64,000 nucleotides of DNA from Salvelinus alpinus (GCF_045679555.1 NC_092099.1:9346076-9410075), one strand, 5' to 3'. Positions 46,151 to 57,079 are shown, counted from the stretch's first letter. The notes: generated from the letters alone by a model not told the origin. Numbers and translations are program-made.

Positions 46151-46916
46151 GTATTTGTATAGAAATACATTATTGATCTATTATTCAGCTATATGGATTC
46201 ATTTACTTTTTTGGAGGCATTTTTGACAACAATGTGGCCTCATTACCAGGCAAAACCCCCTTTCCCCATTTCTTTTGCAACTTTGAAGCTTCCTGCAGAT
46301 TTTGCTGCTGCTGAACCAACCCACTGAAGCGAGAACGAATGAGAGCAATGAGCTGAGCAGTCCAGCCTTCGAGCAGAGAATGGGGGGGGGGGGGGGTGCA
46401 AGCTGAGAAATAAACAAAAAGATTACTAGTTTTATTTGTTTAAATTATGCCCAGCTCATGAGGCCCCTTGATTATGATGTGAAGCCTGAGGCAATTGCCT
46501 CTTCTGCCTAATGGTAAGTCCGTCACTGTTCATAATAGCATAACGATCATCAAAGGCAAGGCCTGCCAGAGTCAGTTCTGGTGAAGCAGGAAGTTCTGAA
46601 TGGGGTCCGGGAGCGGTAGAGAAGGGATGTGTTTTAGCCGATGCTTCCCCATCACTTTCCTAATACTGATCCGACATTGGTAGGTCAGCCTACGAGGACA
46701 TCCTGGGGGAAAAAAGGAATTTGTTATCAACAGGATAAAGACACATTTTAACAGTCTGACATCACATTTTCCATTAAACTTGAATGATACACATCAACAA
46801 TAATCTGATGGCAATTATGAGAAAATATCATATAAATCTACAAAACTCTTCCAAAGGTGCATGGGAGTAGCCTACATGAATGTCATACATGTTGAAATGC
46901 AAAGACAACAGCATAC
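46151..46916. other. Spacer, no gene seen
   Basis: A 15-base G run lies at 46382-46396. No domain is recognised in the short frames. Confidence 0.45.
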
Positions 46917-47563
46917 TGTACTTCCATCCAATTGACAACAGATTTGTGAATATTCTAAAATCTGCATATAGAAAATAAGTGCATTTTCTCACCAGTGGTG
47001 TTTACACCAAACGGTCAAAAAAAAAAATCAGTGTGTGATGTGCGGATAAAAATCAGTGCGTGATGACGTAGTGCACCCAAAAACATGTACCGAATAAAAA
47101 TCTGAAGTTCAATGTGTTTCCATCGCATTTTCCACTCTACTCATAGTTTTGTCACAAAAACTGTTGCTTTAAATAGCAAATGTGCCTACTCTGGTCTTGG
47201 CATGTGCGCTCTAGCCAACAGCAGATACTGTACAGTGTGGGTATAGGCTAGTCTACATGATGAGATTTTTATGGATATTATTTTTATTTGTCAAACGGAA
47301 ATCGATATTTACTGAAAAGTTTACTTCGATGTGATGGTTATTATATCAATATTTGTGCATAAAGGTGTTCCCACCTCAATTTCTTGCATAATTAATTTTA
47401 AAAACACAAAAAGATCCCAACATGTTGAACGAACAAGTTATCTGTCAGCATTTATACAATTGTTCAGAAAATTCCTGTTTCCATCACAGCTGGTGTGTTT
47501 AAAATTAAAATAAAATACAGTATGGCTTTACTCTCATAAAAACTGTGGATGGAAACGTGGTTT
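46917..47563. mobile_element. MITE with TTCCATCCA / TGGATGGAAAC ends
   Basis: The left end TTCCATCCAATTGACAACAG and the right end CTGTGGATGGAAACGTGGTTT are partly inverse. GTTTCCATC motifs recur inside (about 47108 and 47469). It is an AT-rich, non-coding, roughly 650-bp element of a salmonid repeat type. The outermost bases are eroded, so no target duplication can be read. Confidence 0.6.
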
Positions 47564-47771
47564 AAGTTCCAGTTAATTTTATGGCTAGTGCACACTATGC
47601 CAAACTTTGCTGACCTGTCAGCAGTTCCGTATGTTTTTCCCCCCAACATACACCAGTTTCCGGTAGGTCCATGGATCCGAGATAAACTGCTAGAGGAAGT
47701 TAGTCTAATTTCATAGAAGTAAGAAAGTCATGAGATTTCAAGGAAGTAATCTGATAGATGTGATGTGTTAT

Positions 47772-47866
47772 CAATCAAAGTCCTTTTTACATCAGCAGAT
47801 GTCACAAAGTGCTTATAAAGAAACCCAGCTTAAAACCAGCCTAAAACCCCAAACAGCAAGCAATAA
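47772..47866. repeat. 3' fragment of a LINE-type repeat
   Basis: TTTTTACATCAGCAGATGTC, CACAAAGTGCTTATA and AAACCCCAAACAGCAAGCAA follow in the order found in a common salmonid dispersed repeat. It is only a fragment. Confidence 0.55.
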
Positions 47867-47867
47867 A

Positions 47868-48000
47868 TAAGTCACAAATAAGTCTCAAGCCTTAGCACTC
47901 AAGTCCCAAGTCAAGACAGGCAAGTCAAGTCTCAAGTCAAGACTGACAAGTCCCAAGTCAAGTCTCAAGTCCTAACCTTTGAGTTTTGAGTCCTAAACAA
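47868..48000. repeat. Imperfect CAAGTC tandem array
   Basis: CAAGTC occurs many times with variable spacers (CTCAAGTC, CCCAAGTC). A similar but weaker pattern occurs at 50218-50300 at the opposite end of the hAT remnant, so the arrays may be subterminal parts of that element. Confidence 0.75.
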
Positions 48001-48459
48001 GTCATAATGTGCTCTTCACAAAATGTAATACCATTTCATATTTTTAACAAGAGTAATAGTTAGTATATTACATTTACACAAATCACAAATGCTTTAAAAA
48101 ATCTATATATAATTTATTACTTTCCAAATAAACTTTATATTTCCATGGAAATACATGGGTAGCCATCAGAAAGACACATCAATACGACAACAAAAACTAA
48201 ATATTGTAGTGCTCTCTGTCTCTATCCAGATATATTTTAGACACCTAAAACAATCCTGCCATAAAGTTACAATCATTTATTAAAAGGTACATCAAAACAA
48301 CTGCTACTGAACTTCAAGTAGGCCTACAATTTGAACACTGGCCTGATTGTATATTTTTCTCAGACTGATCCCAAAGATGGGAGATAAAACCTGAACATGG
48401 AGACTGTGTGTGTGTGTGTAATGCATAAACAGTTAAATGTTTTCTCTTATCTCAGGGCC

Positions 48460-50160
48460 CTATGATGCATTGCATTTGCAAAAGACCAAATTCGATAAAA
48501 GTCTGTCAGTCATTTGTGCACGATGAGGCCGCAGTATGATGCCACCATGGCTGAAGACACGCTCGACCGGAGCACTGGAGGCACTGCCAAGACCCTGATG
48601 GTCACTCGGGACAGTGAAGGAAGAGCCTTCATGTTCATTGCCCAGAACAAGAGGCCATTCTGTCCTTCGCATATGTCAAGGTAGTGACTTAGCTGTAGTG
48701 GTCCCAACAGCTTTCTTCTGCCTCTACAGTGTGCTGCAAAAAGCCCTTTTTCTTGTCTAAGACTATGGTCCTCTCGCTCTTACTCATCAACAAGAGGCAC
48801 AGCTTGCTCAGTCCCTGCAGCATCTTGCAGAATCAGCTCTGGCAAAACATGTAAAAGCATAGCAGAAACAAAATGGCCGGTATTAGAGTATTGGTGATGC
48901 AGTGGGTTAAACTGAACAAGTGTTATTGTTGCAGTCAATTGGATTAAAATGAGAAAAAGTTACATTAAAAACTCAATAATATTTACCTTTCACTCTTTGT
49001 GCCACCTCCTCTTTGACCTCCTCCTTGACCAGCACATGGTGCTCCGCCCACATCAGAGAAAAAGGCAGCTGCTTTGAGGTAGACTGGATCTGAAAAGGGG
49101 GCAGTGATTCCATCTTGTCCTGGCCATTTTCACATTGATGAAGATTCCAAGAAATCTTTTGTTCAGGGATGCCTGGAGACTTCTGACCAGGCCGCTCAGA
49201 AATTGGACTTGAGGCTTCCGCTACTCCAGGTGGTGATTCAGGGACAGGACAGAGGGAACAACAGAAATGATTGTATCTTCTCCCCTGTGTCAAATCTGTT
49301 GCTTCTCCAAAAGGCTTCAGGATGTCTCCCGTACTGTGAACAACTCCTTGTGCCCAGTCTTTTCTAGAATATGATAGAGCTTTAGATGGTCACATTGGAT
49401 AACTGCCTTCACTTGTCTCAGTGTTGAGTTCCATCTTGTGTTGACAGCAGCAGGGATGCCTCTTCCCCAAATTCAGCCTCAAACACGTCTTTGAATGTTG
49501 TGCTTGTATGCAGCAGTGAACTGATTTTTGATAACTTTGAAATAGTCATCATCACATTTGTATCTTTCAAGCCATATCCCACCACCAGCTGGAGTGTGGG
49601 CAAAGCGCTGTAGGCTTGTACACAATCGCCCAACCTTAACGCACGCACACACACTCTCCGTGTGTGGTTACAGTAGGCTAATGTATGTCAATGGTTTTAG
49701 GTACAGCAGTAACATCAGGCAGGATTTAGGCTACCAACTGCCTAGCGAGTTGTAGCTCAATCTTGGGTGCAATGATCACTTTCCCGCACTGACTGACTGT
49801 GTGGAGGCTCATTGATTTAACGTTACGTTAGCCTACATGCTACACAAGCAAAGTTATATATAGCTGTCGGCTATATTAGTTACAATTTACCATTCTTTGT
49901 GCAGCTTCAAATGTCAAACAAAGTTGTAAGTTGTTGCACCTCCGTCTGTCATTTTCTTCACGCATGTTTGGCAAGTTGCAATCGATTTTTTGTTGACTAC
50001 AGCGTAGTCTTTATATCCCAAAATAATATTTTGGGGTATGATCTTTCCATGGGCTGTTTGAATTCACCCGCCGACGTTCCTCTGCACTGCCATGCGCAAC
50101 TTTTTCTCCACTGGCACAATTTGATTGGCTGCTGTCTGATTCAAACTGTAATCCATTAAA
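48460..50160 (-). pseudogene. hAT transposase with BED zinc finger, several frameshifts
   Basis: On the minus strand in order: a BED finger with SIATCQTCVKKMTDGGATTY and HLKLHKEW (about 49890-50000, C-x2-C and H-x3-H, with a stop inside), [18 protein letters not shown] (about 49590), [20 protein letters not shown] (about 49380-49440, the conserved hAT block), LMWAEHHVLVKEEVKEEVAQ (about 49000), and the C-terminal dimerisation region SSAPVERVFSHGGIILRPHR (about 48515-48575). Frame changes between nearly all blocks show it is dead. The family is the ZBED-like hAT group. Confidence 0.87.
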
Positions 50161-50345
50161 TGAAGAGTTGATGCGCTGCACCCGTTTTTTAATAGCGTCA
50201 TTTTTAATAATTGGGCTTATCAAGTCAGTTTGAGTCAAAAGACAAGTCCAAGTTAAGTCACGAGTCATTGGTGTTAAAGTCAAAGTTGAGTTGCAAGCCT
50301 TTTTTGATTTTGTCGAGTGTGGATAACGCATGAAAATGTACATTT

Positions 50346-50988
50346 GAGAAGCAGTGCACACTCCCGTGCTACTGTATTACCTTTGACCAATAGAGATTAA
50401 ACAAGATTACTTTATGTAGTTATCACAAGCTTGTAACATAATAATCAATGTTCGTGGGTAGCTAGTTAGCTACCAATTATGTGTTAGTTAGTCTGCGGTC
50501 TACGCACATTACAATGGATATTCTAGACAGTTAAACATGCCAAAATGAACACAGTAGGTATTTATTAACGTATCAAGATAAAATATTATAGTCAGGCAAC
50601 ATACTGTATGAGACTGAGTGGGAAACTTTTCACACAGACGTCAGAGCATATTTTCTCTCGCTTTGGAACTCTGCCTAAGCAAGGTAGTTGATGGGTTTGA
50701 CGTGTTGCCAGGCGTCACTGATTTACACTGGGTCTCCAACCCTTTTTAGATACTTTATATTATTGACTTCCCCAGGCTTACCTTATTAGGGAAGCCTGGT
50801 TCTCCACGAGGCTAGTTATGTAAAATCAATCAATAAGTAACGTAAATTAAGAGTTTAATTCCAAACCCTATTTATCCATTTTCAGAAATGTTTGTAAATT
50901 AGCTGTTCTTTTTTTGAAGAACTTCTGAAAGAGATGTGTTTTTTCACCATCTAATCGTGGCATGGGGTTGTTCAATGACAGACATGTA
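50346..50988. other. Spacer, nothing recognised
   Basis: AT-rich DNA without frames of note. Confidence 0.45.
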
Positions 50989-50989
50989 A

Positions 50990-52512
50990 CAGTGCCTTCG
51001 GAAAGTATTCAAACCCCTTGACCTTTTTCACATTTTGTTATGTTACAACCTTATTCTAAAATGGATGAAATAGTTGTTTCCCCCTCAATCTACACACATT
51101 ACCCCATAATGACAAAGCAAAAACAGGTTTGTATAAATTTGTGCAAAAAACTGAAATATAACATACATAAGTATTCAGACCCTTTACTCAGTACTTTGTT
51201 GAAGAACCTTTGGAAGTGATTACAGCATAGAGTTTTCTTGGGTATGATGCTACAAGCTTGGCACACCTGTATTTGGGGAGTTTCTCCCATTCTTCTCTGC
51301 ATATCCTCTCAAGCTCTGTCAGGTTGGATGGGGAGCATCGCTGCACAGCTATTTTCAGGTCTCTCCAGAGATGTTCAATCAGTTTCAAGTCCGGGCTCTG
51401 GCTGGGCCACTCAAGGACATTCAGAGATTTGTCCCGAAGCCACTCCAGCATTGTCTTGGCTGTGTGCTTAGGGTCGTTGTCCTGTTGGAAGGTTAACCTT
51501 CTCCCCAGTCTGAGGTCCTGAGGGCTCTGGAGCAGGTTTCTATCAAGGATCTCTCTGTACTTTGCTCCGTTCATCTTTACCTCAATCCTGACTAGTCTCG
51601 TAGTCCATTCCGCTGAAAAACATCCCGCCGGCATGATGCTGCCACCACCACGCTTTACCGTAGGGATGGTGCCAGGTTTCCTTCAGACGTGGCGCTTGGC
51701 ATTCAGGCCAAAGAGTTCAATCTTGGTTTCATCAGACCAGATAATCTTGTATCTCATGGTCTGATAGTCAATGTGCCTTTTGGCAAACTCCAAGGGGGCT
51801 GTCATGTGCTTTTTCCTGAGGAGTGGCTTCCGTCTGGGCAATCTATCATAAAGGCCTGATTGTGGAGATGGGAGATGCAGCACTCCATCAGAGGAACTCT
51901 AGAGCTTCGTCAGAGTGACCATCGGGTTCTTGGTCACCTGCCTGACCAAGCCCCTTCTCCCCAGATTGCTCAGTTAGGCCGGGCGGCCAGCTCTAAGAAT
52001 AGTTTTGGTGGTTCCAAACTTCTTCCATTTAAGAATGATGGCGGCGACTGTGTTCTTGGGGACCTTCAACGCTGGTACCCTTCCGCAGATCTGTACCTCG
52101 ACACAATCCTGTCTCGGAGCTCTACGGACAATTCCTTCGACCTCATGGCTTGGTTTTTGCTCTGACATGCACTGTCAACAGTGGGACCTTATATAGACAG
52201 GTGTGTGCCTTTCCAAATCATGTCCAATCAATTGAATTTACCACAGGTGGACTTTAATCAAGTTGTCGAAACATCTCAAGGATGATCACTGGAAACAGGA
52301 TGCACCTGAGCTCAATTTCGAGTCTCATAGCAAAAGGTCTGAATACTTACGTAAATAAGGTATCTATTTTTCATTTTTAATACTATGTCATTATGGGGTA
52401 TTGTGTGTAGATTGCTGAGGATAATTAAAAAAAAAATTTTTTTTAGAATAAGGCTGTAATGTAACAAAATGTGGAAAAAGTCAAGGGGTCTGAATACTTT
52501 CCGAATGCAATG
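50990..52512 (-). mobile_element. Tc1-like transposon with both terminal repeats
   Basis: The left end CAGTGCCTTCGGAAAGTATT and the right end (AATACTTTCCGAATGCAATG) are inverse, with TA at 50987-50988 and 52513-52514. Its terminal repeats closely resemble those of the 20934-24651 element, so the two belong to related subfamilies. The transposase runs on the minus strand. Confidence 0.92.
51188..52168 (-). pseudogene. Tc1 transposase, frameshifted
   Basis: Three frames cover it. 52168-51974 holds the DNA-binding part (EVQICGRVPALKVPKNTVAA, WKKFGTTKTILRAGRP). 51883-51683 holds the start of the catalytic domain with IIWSDETKIELFG (first Asp). 51634-51188 holds RLTFQQDNDPKHTAKTMLEW (second Asp), SPDLKLIEHLWRDL (Glu) and the C-terminus. 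All three catalytic residues are recognisable, but the segments are out of frame with each other. Confidence 0.92.
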
Positions 52513-52514
52513 TA

Positions 52515-52769
52515 TTTGATTGAAATCAACCACTTGATGGTTTCATTTCAGAGAGACAAATAATCATGTTTTGTTGCAAAATGCCATATATCCGCCTCAC
52601 TCTCGGAGGAATAAGTTGTACTGATGGGTTTTACACAGTAAAATGTGATAACTTCATTGTTTTTTATAAAGAACTGTACAAATTATACATTTGTGACATC
52701 AATATATACATTTGTGACATCAATATAAAACAATAAATCAATAGAGTGATATGAGATTTGTATGTAAAA
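52515..52769. other. AT-rich spacer with a tandem 20-base phrase
   Basis: ATACATTTGTGACATCAATA is repeated in tandem at about 52686-52726. GTTTTGTTGCAAAATGCC (52569) is roughly inverse to GTGTTTTGCAACAAAACCC (52930), hinting at a small foldback element split by the L2 fragment at 52770. Confidence 0.4.
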
Positions 52770-52880
52770 TATTTACATTTGACATTTTAGTCATTTAGCG
52801 GATGCTCGTATGCAAAGCGACTTACAGTTAAGTGCATTTACAGTATCTTAAGATGAGACAACCATATATATCCACAGTCA
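52770..52880 (-). mobile_element. L2 LINE 3'-end fragment
   Basis: TTTAGTCATTTAGCGGATGC and AAGCGACTTACAGTTAAGTG match the L2 3' region seen at 22016 and 24205. Confidence 0.75.
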
Positions 52881-53167
52881 AATATACAGAATAGAAATAT
52901 TTCATTCCAGCTAAACGACGGATATATAGTGTTTTGCAACAAAACCCATTTTAATAAACATCTAAAAATCTAGGAATAAAACATCTGAGAACACACACAA
53001 AGTTACACAGAAGAAATCATTAGATGAAAAAACACAAATGTGAAAAATTGGTGGATATAGCGTTTTGGAACTAAACTCTTCAAATACATTTTGTTTAATG
53101 TCTATGACCGCAAAGGTATCGGCAAGTGTTCATTTCACATTTGTGATGTGTGCAATGTATGTTGCTC
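52881..53167. other. AT-rich spacer
   Basis: GGATATATAGTGTTTTGCAAC (about 52919) and GGATATAGCGTTTTGGAAC (about 53053) are similar direct repeats. No gene is seen. Confidence 0.4.
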
Positions 53168-53640
53168 TTACAGTATTTTTTTATTTCACCAGGTAAGCTA
53201 GTTGAGAACAAGTTCTCATTTACAACTGCGACCTGGCCAAGATAAAGCAAAGCAGTGCGACACAAACAACAACACAGAGTTACACATGGAATAAACAAGC
53301 GTACAATCAATAACACAATAGAAAAAAAGAAAGTCTATATACAGTGTGTGCAAATGGCGTGAGGAGGTAAGGCAATAAATAGGCCATAGTAGCAAAGTAA
53401 TTACAGTTTAGCAAATTAACACTGGAGTGATAGATGAGCAGATGATGATGTGCAAGTAAGGTCTAAAAAAATAGCGGGTCCGTGTCACATTGGGTCAGGC
53501 GGGTTACCGGAAGGTATATTTAATAAAAAAATGGAAAAGAGATTGAAAATAAATTGAAATATGTACAAAAAAATACAAAAAATACAAAAGTACACGAGAG
53601 GACGACAAACCACGTATGCACTGCTACGCCATCTTGGAAG
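53168..53640 (-). mobile_element. Internally deleted LINE: 5' leader joined to 3' tail
   Basis: On the minus strand the block begins CCAAGATGGCGTAGCAGTGC (53640 down), the leader of an abundant salmonid LINE as I remember it. By about 53470 it passes into the 3' region, ending in GTTGTAAATGAGAAC, CTTGTTCTC and a run of T on the plus strand. The entire coding part is missing. The junction lies near 53465-53475. Confidence 0.6.
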
Positions 53641-53807
53641 TATATGTATGTACATTTACCATTTCAGGTAAACACTTATGCCATGTTGCGACGGTAAGCT
53701 TTCAATAAACTCATAGGCAATAGTCAAATAGATACAAACAAATAAAGATGCTCTTCATACATCTTCATACATCGCAACCCACTACTACCCTTATTATTAC
53801 TGTGACT

Positions 53808-53872
53808 TTTCATATCATAGCGCCGCATGGCTCTAGATAAGAGTGTCTGCCAAGTGACTAAAATGTAAATAT
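53808..53872 (+). mobile_element. Short L2 LINE 3'-end fragment
   Basis: GCTCTAGATAAGAGTGTCTG followed by CCAAGTGACTAAAATGTAAA is the 3' terminus of the L2 group in plus orientation. It ends about 40 bases from asb1 exon 4, within the intron. Confidence 0.75.
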
Positions 53873-53913
53873 AATGGTGCTGTGTGAAGGTTGGGGGATG
53901 GAACTCTACTCAC

Positions 53914-54308
53914 TCCTGGCCTCCAAGTAGAGCTGCAGGGCTTCGGGGTCAACCCTCTCTCGGCCCCCGGCGGTCGCTCCCTCTCGGCGGGGCTGCTCCC
54001 AGGGTACCAGGCTGGGCTCGGCACCGTGGTCTAGCAGCAGTCTGACGAACGCCGCCTCACAGCCGTGTCTCAGCACCGCATCCAGTAGGCAGGAGGCCAA
54101 ACCCTTTGCTAGCGCTTCGCGGCTCACTGGTCCGTTGTAGTTGTAGTCCGGCTGGGCGCCGGCCGCTAGGAGCAGGCTGAAGCAGTGGAGGTGGCGGTAG
54201 GCGGCGCTGATGTAGAGCGGGCACACCACCAGTGTGGTGAGGGTGCGGGCCGCACCAAACGGGGGCCTGGCGCCCAGCTGCTGGTCCACATCCACGTCGG
54301 CATGGAAC
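53914..54308 (-). CDS. asb1: asb1 coding exon 4
   Basis: It continues with RFHADVDVDQQLGARPP, the TLVVCPLYISAAYRHLHCF repeat, PDYNYNGPVSREALA and LLDAVLRHGCEAAFVRLLLD, ending RVDPEALQLYLEAR. The exon ends AGGA/GTGAGTAG. Reading on without splicing would meet TAG two codons later. The GC-rich sequence contrasts with the AT-rich repeats downstream. Confidence 0.96.
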
Positions 54309-56058
54309 CTGGAGAGATGGGTCGTGTTGATTAGGCACCATAGGGGGACAAAAATATTGACAAACAGGGAGGGCCTGCCTGTCCAATAAGAAAAGCTAAT
54401 TTTCGCGGTTTCCATTGCGTGCACTAATGAACACGACCATGGTGATGGGACATGTTATGAACAGACAACAACACTGATCAATCAGACAATAACACAAAAG
54501 TAATGGAGAATAATTGTGTAATAAGACAATAGGCTTTTTTCAGAATGTATTGGTTTCCTTCCTTCGCCAAGAAAAATGAGCCCCGATTCCATTATTGGTC
54601 CTAGGCAATTCAATCAACAAATACTAGCAGATGACCCCTCCTATAGCCATTATAGCCTCCTTCATTCCATCCAATTCAATAAAATAAATTGGCATGGAAA
54701 GTTAAAGCACTCACCTGATGAGCTCTTGGAGTATGTCCACCCTGCCTACCCGTGCAGCGTGATAGACGGGAGTGCTGCGGTGGTGGCGGCTGCCGTTGGG
54801 GTCAGCTCCAGCTTCCAGGAGGATGGTCACACAGTCCAGGTGTCCGTTGACCACCGCCACGTAGAGGGCCGTCTGACCCTTCACATCCACTAGGTCCACC
54901 TTGGCCCCTTGGCCTATCAGGTAGGCCACACAGGCCCCTTGACCGGCTGTGGCAGCGATGCGCAGAGGGGTGCAGGGCAGCCAACCACAGCACCATACAG
55001 ACTTCTCGTTGATCCGCCTGACAGCCAATAGAAGATGTTCGCTCAGAACTCATACCAGTTGTAGTAGATTATTTTAACTGTCAAGACGCTGTTAAATAAA
55101 GGGGCGGTATTGTCGATGGTGCCGTATCCTAAAAAGTGTTTCCAATATACACACATTTACAAACTAAAGAGAGATACAGAAAGGTGGAAGGGATTTTCTT
55201 GCAATAGGCCTACATCTTGAATATGACTGTGTTGGATATGAAAGGGGTAAGATAGTGGTTTTCTGACTTTGCTAAATACAGTATGTGCATAGGATATTCA
55301 CATTGTGGGAAGTAAGAAGGGTACAGAACAGGTTGGAGATGGGGGTAGATAGTGTGCAGTAAGGCCCAGTGGCCTCCCTCCTTCACTCACTCTCTGAAGC
55401 TGTCCTCTTGCAGCATGTTCCTCAGAGTATCCAGGTCTCCTACGTAAGCAGCGTTGTGGAGTAGCGCGTCCTCACTCTGTTCTTCAGGCTTTTTATTGAA
55501 CTGCTCCTGCAGCCATTCCTTCAGGTTACGGCCTGGACGAGAAAGAGCAACGCTAAAGCTCCAAATACCCAGATCAGATGATGCTGTGCTAACTGATTTA
55601 CCTACCATTTCCACTACCACTGGGTTGCATAGCGACTATAAATAAATTACACACCATCCATGCATGCACATATTGACCTGATGTGTCATTGATGTACACA
55701 TTTCCTAGATTAAATAGTGAATTACGAATAAATTAAGTGATTAAAGGGGCTCAAATCGATATAGTTCACTAACATGCTATAGTTTGCGTAATTACGCAGG
55801 CGTATGCAACGCAAATTGTAACCATAAATAGCCCAGCCAGCTTACTGAGAATACATCTAGTTTCTCACAATAATGCTAATGCAGCTGTATTCTCTTGCAC
55901 AGCTAGGTGGTAGAACAGTGTAAACATTCAACGTGTTGTGTTTTACCTGCAGCTGTCGGGTTGGGTAGGTCAGAAACGGTGACAAGGGGACAGATGATAT
56001 TCGGCGCAATGGGTGGGTCGACAACATCACCCAACTCGAAGCCTCCGCCGTCCGCCAT
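53914..56058 (-). CDS. asb1: asb1, ankyrin repeat and SOCS box protein 1 (3' exon missing)
   Basis: ASB proteins are substrate receptors of cullin-5 E3 ubiquitin ligases: the ankyrin repeats hold the target and a C-terminal SOCS box binds elongin B/C. Four coding exons are visible on the minus strand: 56058-55947, 55532-55391, 55017-54715 and 54308-53914. All introns are GT-AG and phases join correctly, giving 317 codons plus one base. The product matches vertebrate ASB1 throughout, for example RNLKEWLQEQF, AAYVGDLDTLRNMLQ, INEKSVWCCGWLPCTPLRIA, GQTALYVAVVNGHLD, SRHHRSTPVYHAARVGR and LDAVLRHGCEAAFVRLL. Vertebrate ASB1 has about 335 residues, so about 40 residues, essentially the SOCS box, should lie in a fifth exon. 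I did not find one in the window. The start ATG (56058) follows no upstream ATG in the same exon. Confidence 0.95.
54715..55017 (-). CDS. asb1: asb1 coding exon 3
   Basis: This encodes about 100 residues covering the central ankyrin repeats: TPLRIAATAGQGACVAYLI, GQTALYVAVVNGHLDCVTIL and STPVYHAARVGRVDILQELI. The repeats keep the TPL-A and G-ALYVA consensus. The acceptor is CTGTCAG/GCGG and the donor ATCAG/GTGAGTGC. Confidence 0.97.
55391..55532 (-). CDS. asb1: asb1 coding exon 2
   Basis: The acceptor is TCGTCCAG/GCCGTAACC and the donor AGAGA/GTGAGT. It encodes GRNLKEWLQEQFNKKPEE and the first ankyrin-like helix pair (LLHNAAYVGDLDTLRNMLQE). Phase 2 at the exit joins with exon 3 to give SFRERINEKS, which parallels the family sequence. 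Confidence 0.95.
55947..56058 (-). CDS. asb1: asb1 coding exon 1
   Basis: It encodes 37 residues, MADGGGFELGDVVDPP to LPNPTAA, plus the first base of a Gly codon. The donor is CAG/GTAAAA at 55946. This acidic, low-complexity N-terminus is the least conserved part of ASB1, so identification rests on the correct phase into exon 2. Confidence 0.88.
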
Positions 56059-56250
56059 TTCTCCCTAATAATAACTTCTCACGCTTCTTTGCAGGGAGTC
56101 TACTACGAAAAAGCACCAGAACTAGGAAAGTGATTACCTAGCTAGTATTACCAAAACAACTTTGTCATACCGTCCGTTGTGCCATTGTTGTTGTTATGGA
56201 ATATATTTTTTATGACATCTCACTGATCACTCCTCTTTTTTGCTTTCCCT
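56059..56250 (-). promoter_or_regulatory. Presumed asb1 5' UTR and promoter
   Basis: The region directly upstream of the asb1 start must hold the leader and probably the core promoter. I see no clear TATA box and only modest GC content. The call is positional, not motif-based. Confidence 0.3.
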
Positions 56251-56681
56251 ATCCGAGAGACGAGTGCGACTTCCTGTTCTTGGAGACAGTTAAAGGTGAA
56301 ACCAGCAGCCCCTGTTGCAGTAAAAGGCTGAGGGATGGGGTTGGTTGGATTAACCACTCTCAAATTCATAGACAGTGCTAATGGATGCAAGGAATGACCA
56401 GCCATTATATAAAATTATAGTTTAAATCATGTTTTGAGGCTATAGTGATTATTTACATTTACTTTGTTTACAAACATTGGACTAAACCAAGTTTATATGC
56501 TGATGGATTAAGAGCTTAGCTCATGAGAAATGTAAGTTATATGTAAGTTATATTCTTCAAGTATCAAATGGGTACATATAATTAATTTATCAATCCAAAA
56601 ATGGATGTAGCAACTGCTGATTGCCCCTTTACATTGGACCAAACGCATTATAGCTATGGGGAATACTGTAGAACCCCACAG
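56251..56681. other. Spacer between asb1 and the Gypsy element
   Basis: I see no exon and no repeat that I can name. Confidence 0.45.
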
Positions 56682-56938
56682 TATCACGTTCCAGGAACAA
56701 ACGTTTATTACTAGAACAGGGGGCAGGCAAAACGACAGGTCAAGGGCAGGCAGAGGTCAGTAATCCAGATCAGTCCATAAGGTACAGAATGGCAGACAGG
56801 CTCAGGGTCGGGGCAGGTAGAATGGTCAAAACCTGGAAAACTAGAAAACAGGAACTAGAACAAGACAGCAGCAAGGGGGAAACGCTGGTAGGCTTGACGA
56901 ACAAAACTAACTGGCAACAGACAAACAGAGAACACAGG
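56682..56938 (-). repeat. 3' LTR of the Gypsy element, truncated
   Basis: It matches 61498-61760 over about 255 bases (TATTACTAGAACAGGGGGCA, GGTCAAGGGCAGGCAGAGGT). It then stops at GAACACAGG. The LTR start (TGTCACACCCTGATC on the minus strand) and the polypurine tract are gone, replaced by purine-rich and integrase-side sequence. Confidence 0.9.
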
Positions 56939-57079
56939 GGGAGAGGGGTAGGCAGGGGGAGAGGGGTGGGCCTGGAAACAGGAGACAAAGGGCTGTGAGA
57001 CATGGGTTTGATACTAGACACATGAAAAGTGGGATGTATACGGAGGGTACGGGACAACAGAAGATGAACAGCAGAGGGG

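Larger units (their letters stand above)
47868..50345 (-). mobile_element. Decayed hAT (ZBED-type) DNA transposon
   Basis: This has a broken hAT transposase in the middle and CAAGTC-rich tracts on both sides. Terminal inverted repeats and an 8-bp duplication could not be located, so the limits are approximate. Confidence 0.65.

Noticed and set aside
47868..48000. CRISPR-like regular repeat
   Set aside because: CAAGTC units are very short with irregular spacing, in vertebrate DNA. It is simple-sequence or transposon subterminal DNA.
53906..53913. The TAG just after exon 4 as the true end of asb1
   Set aside because: It follows a strong GTGAGT donor, and the protein would lack the SOCS box. 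I keep it as an alternative only.
54711..55028. A separate 105-residue ankyrin protein starting with MAVRRINEK
   Set aside because: The Met lies in the intron before the acceptor. The sequence is exon 3 of asb1.
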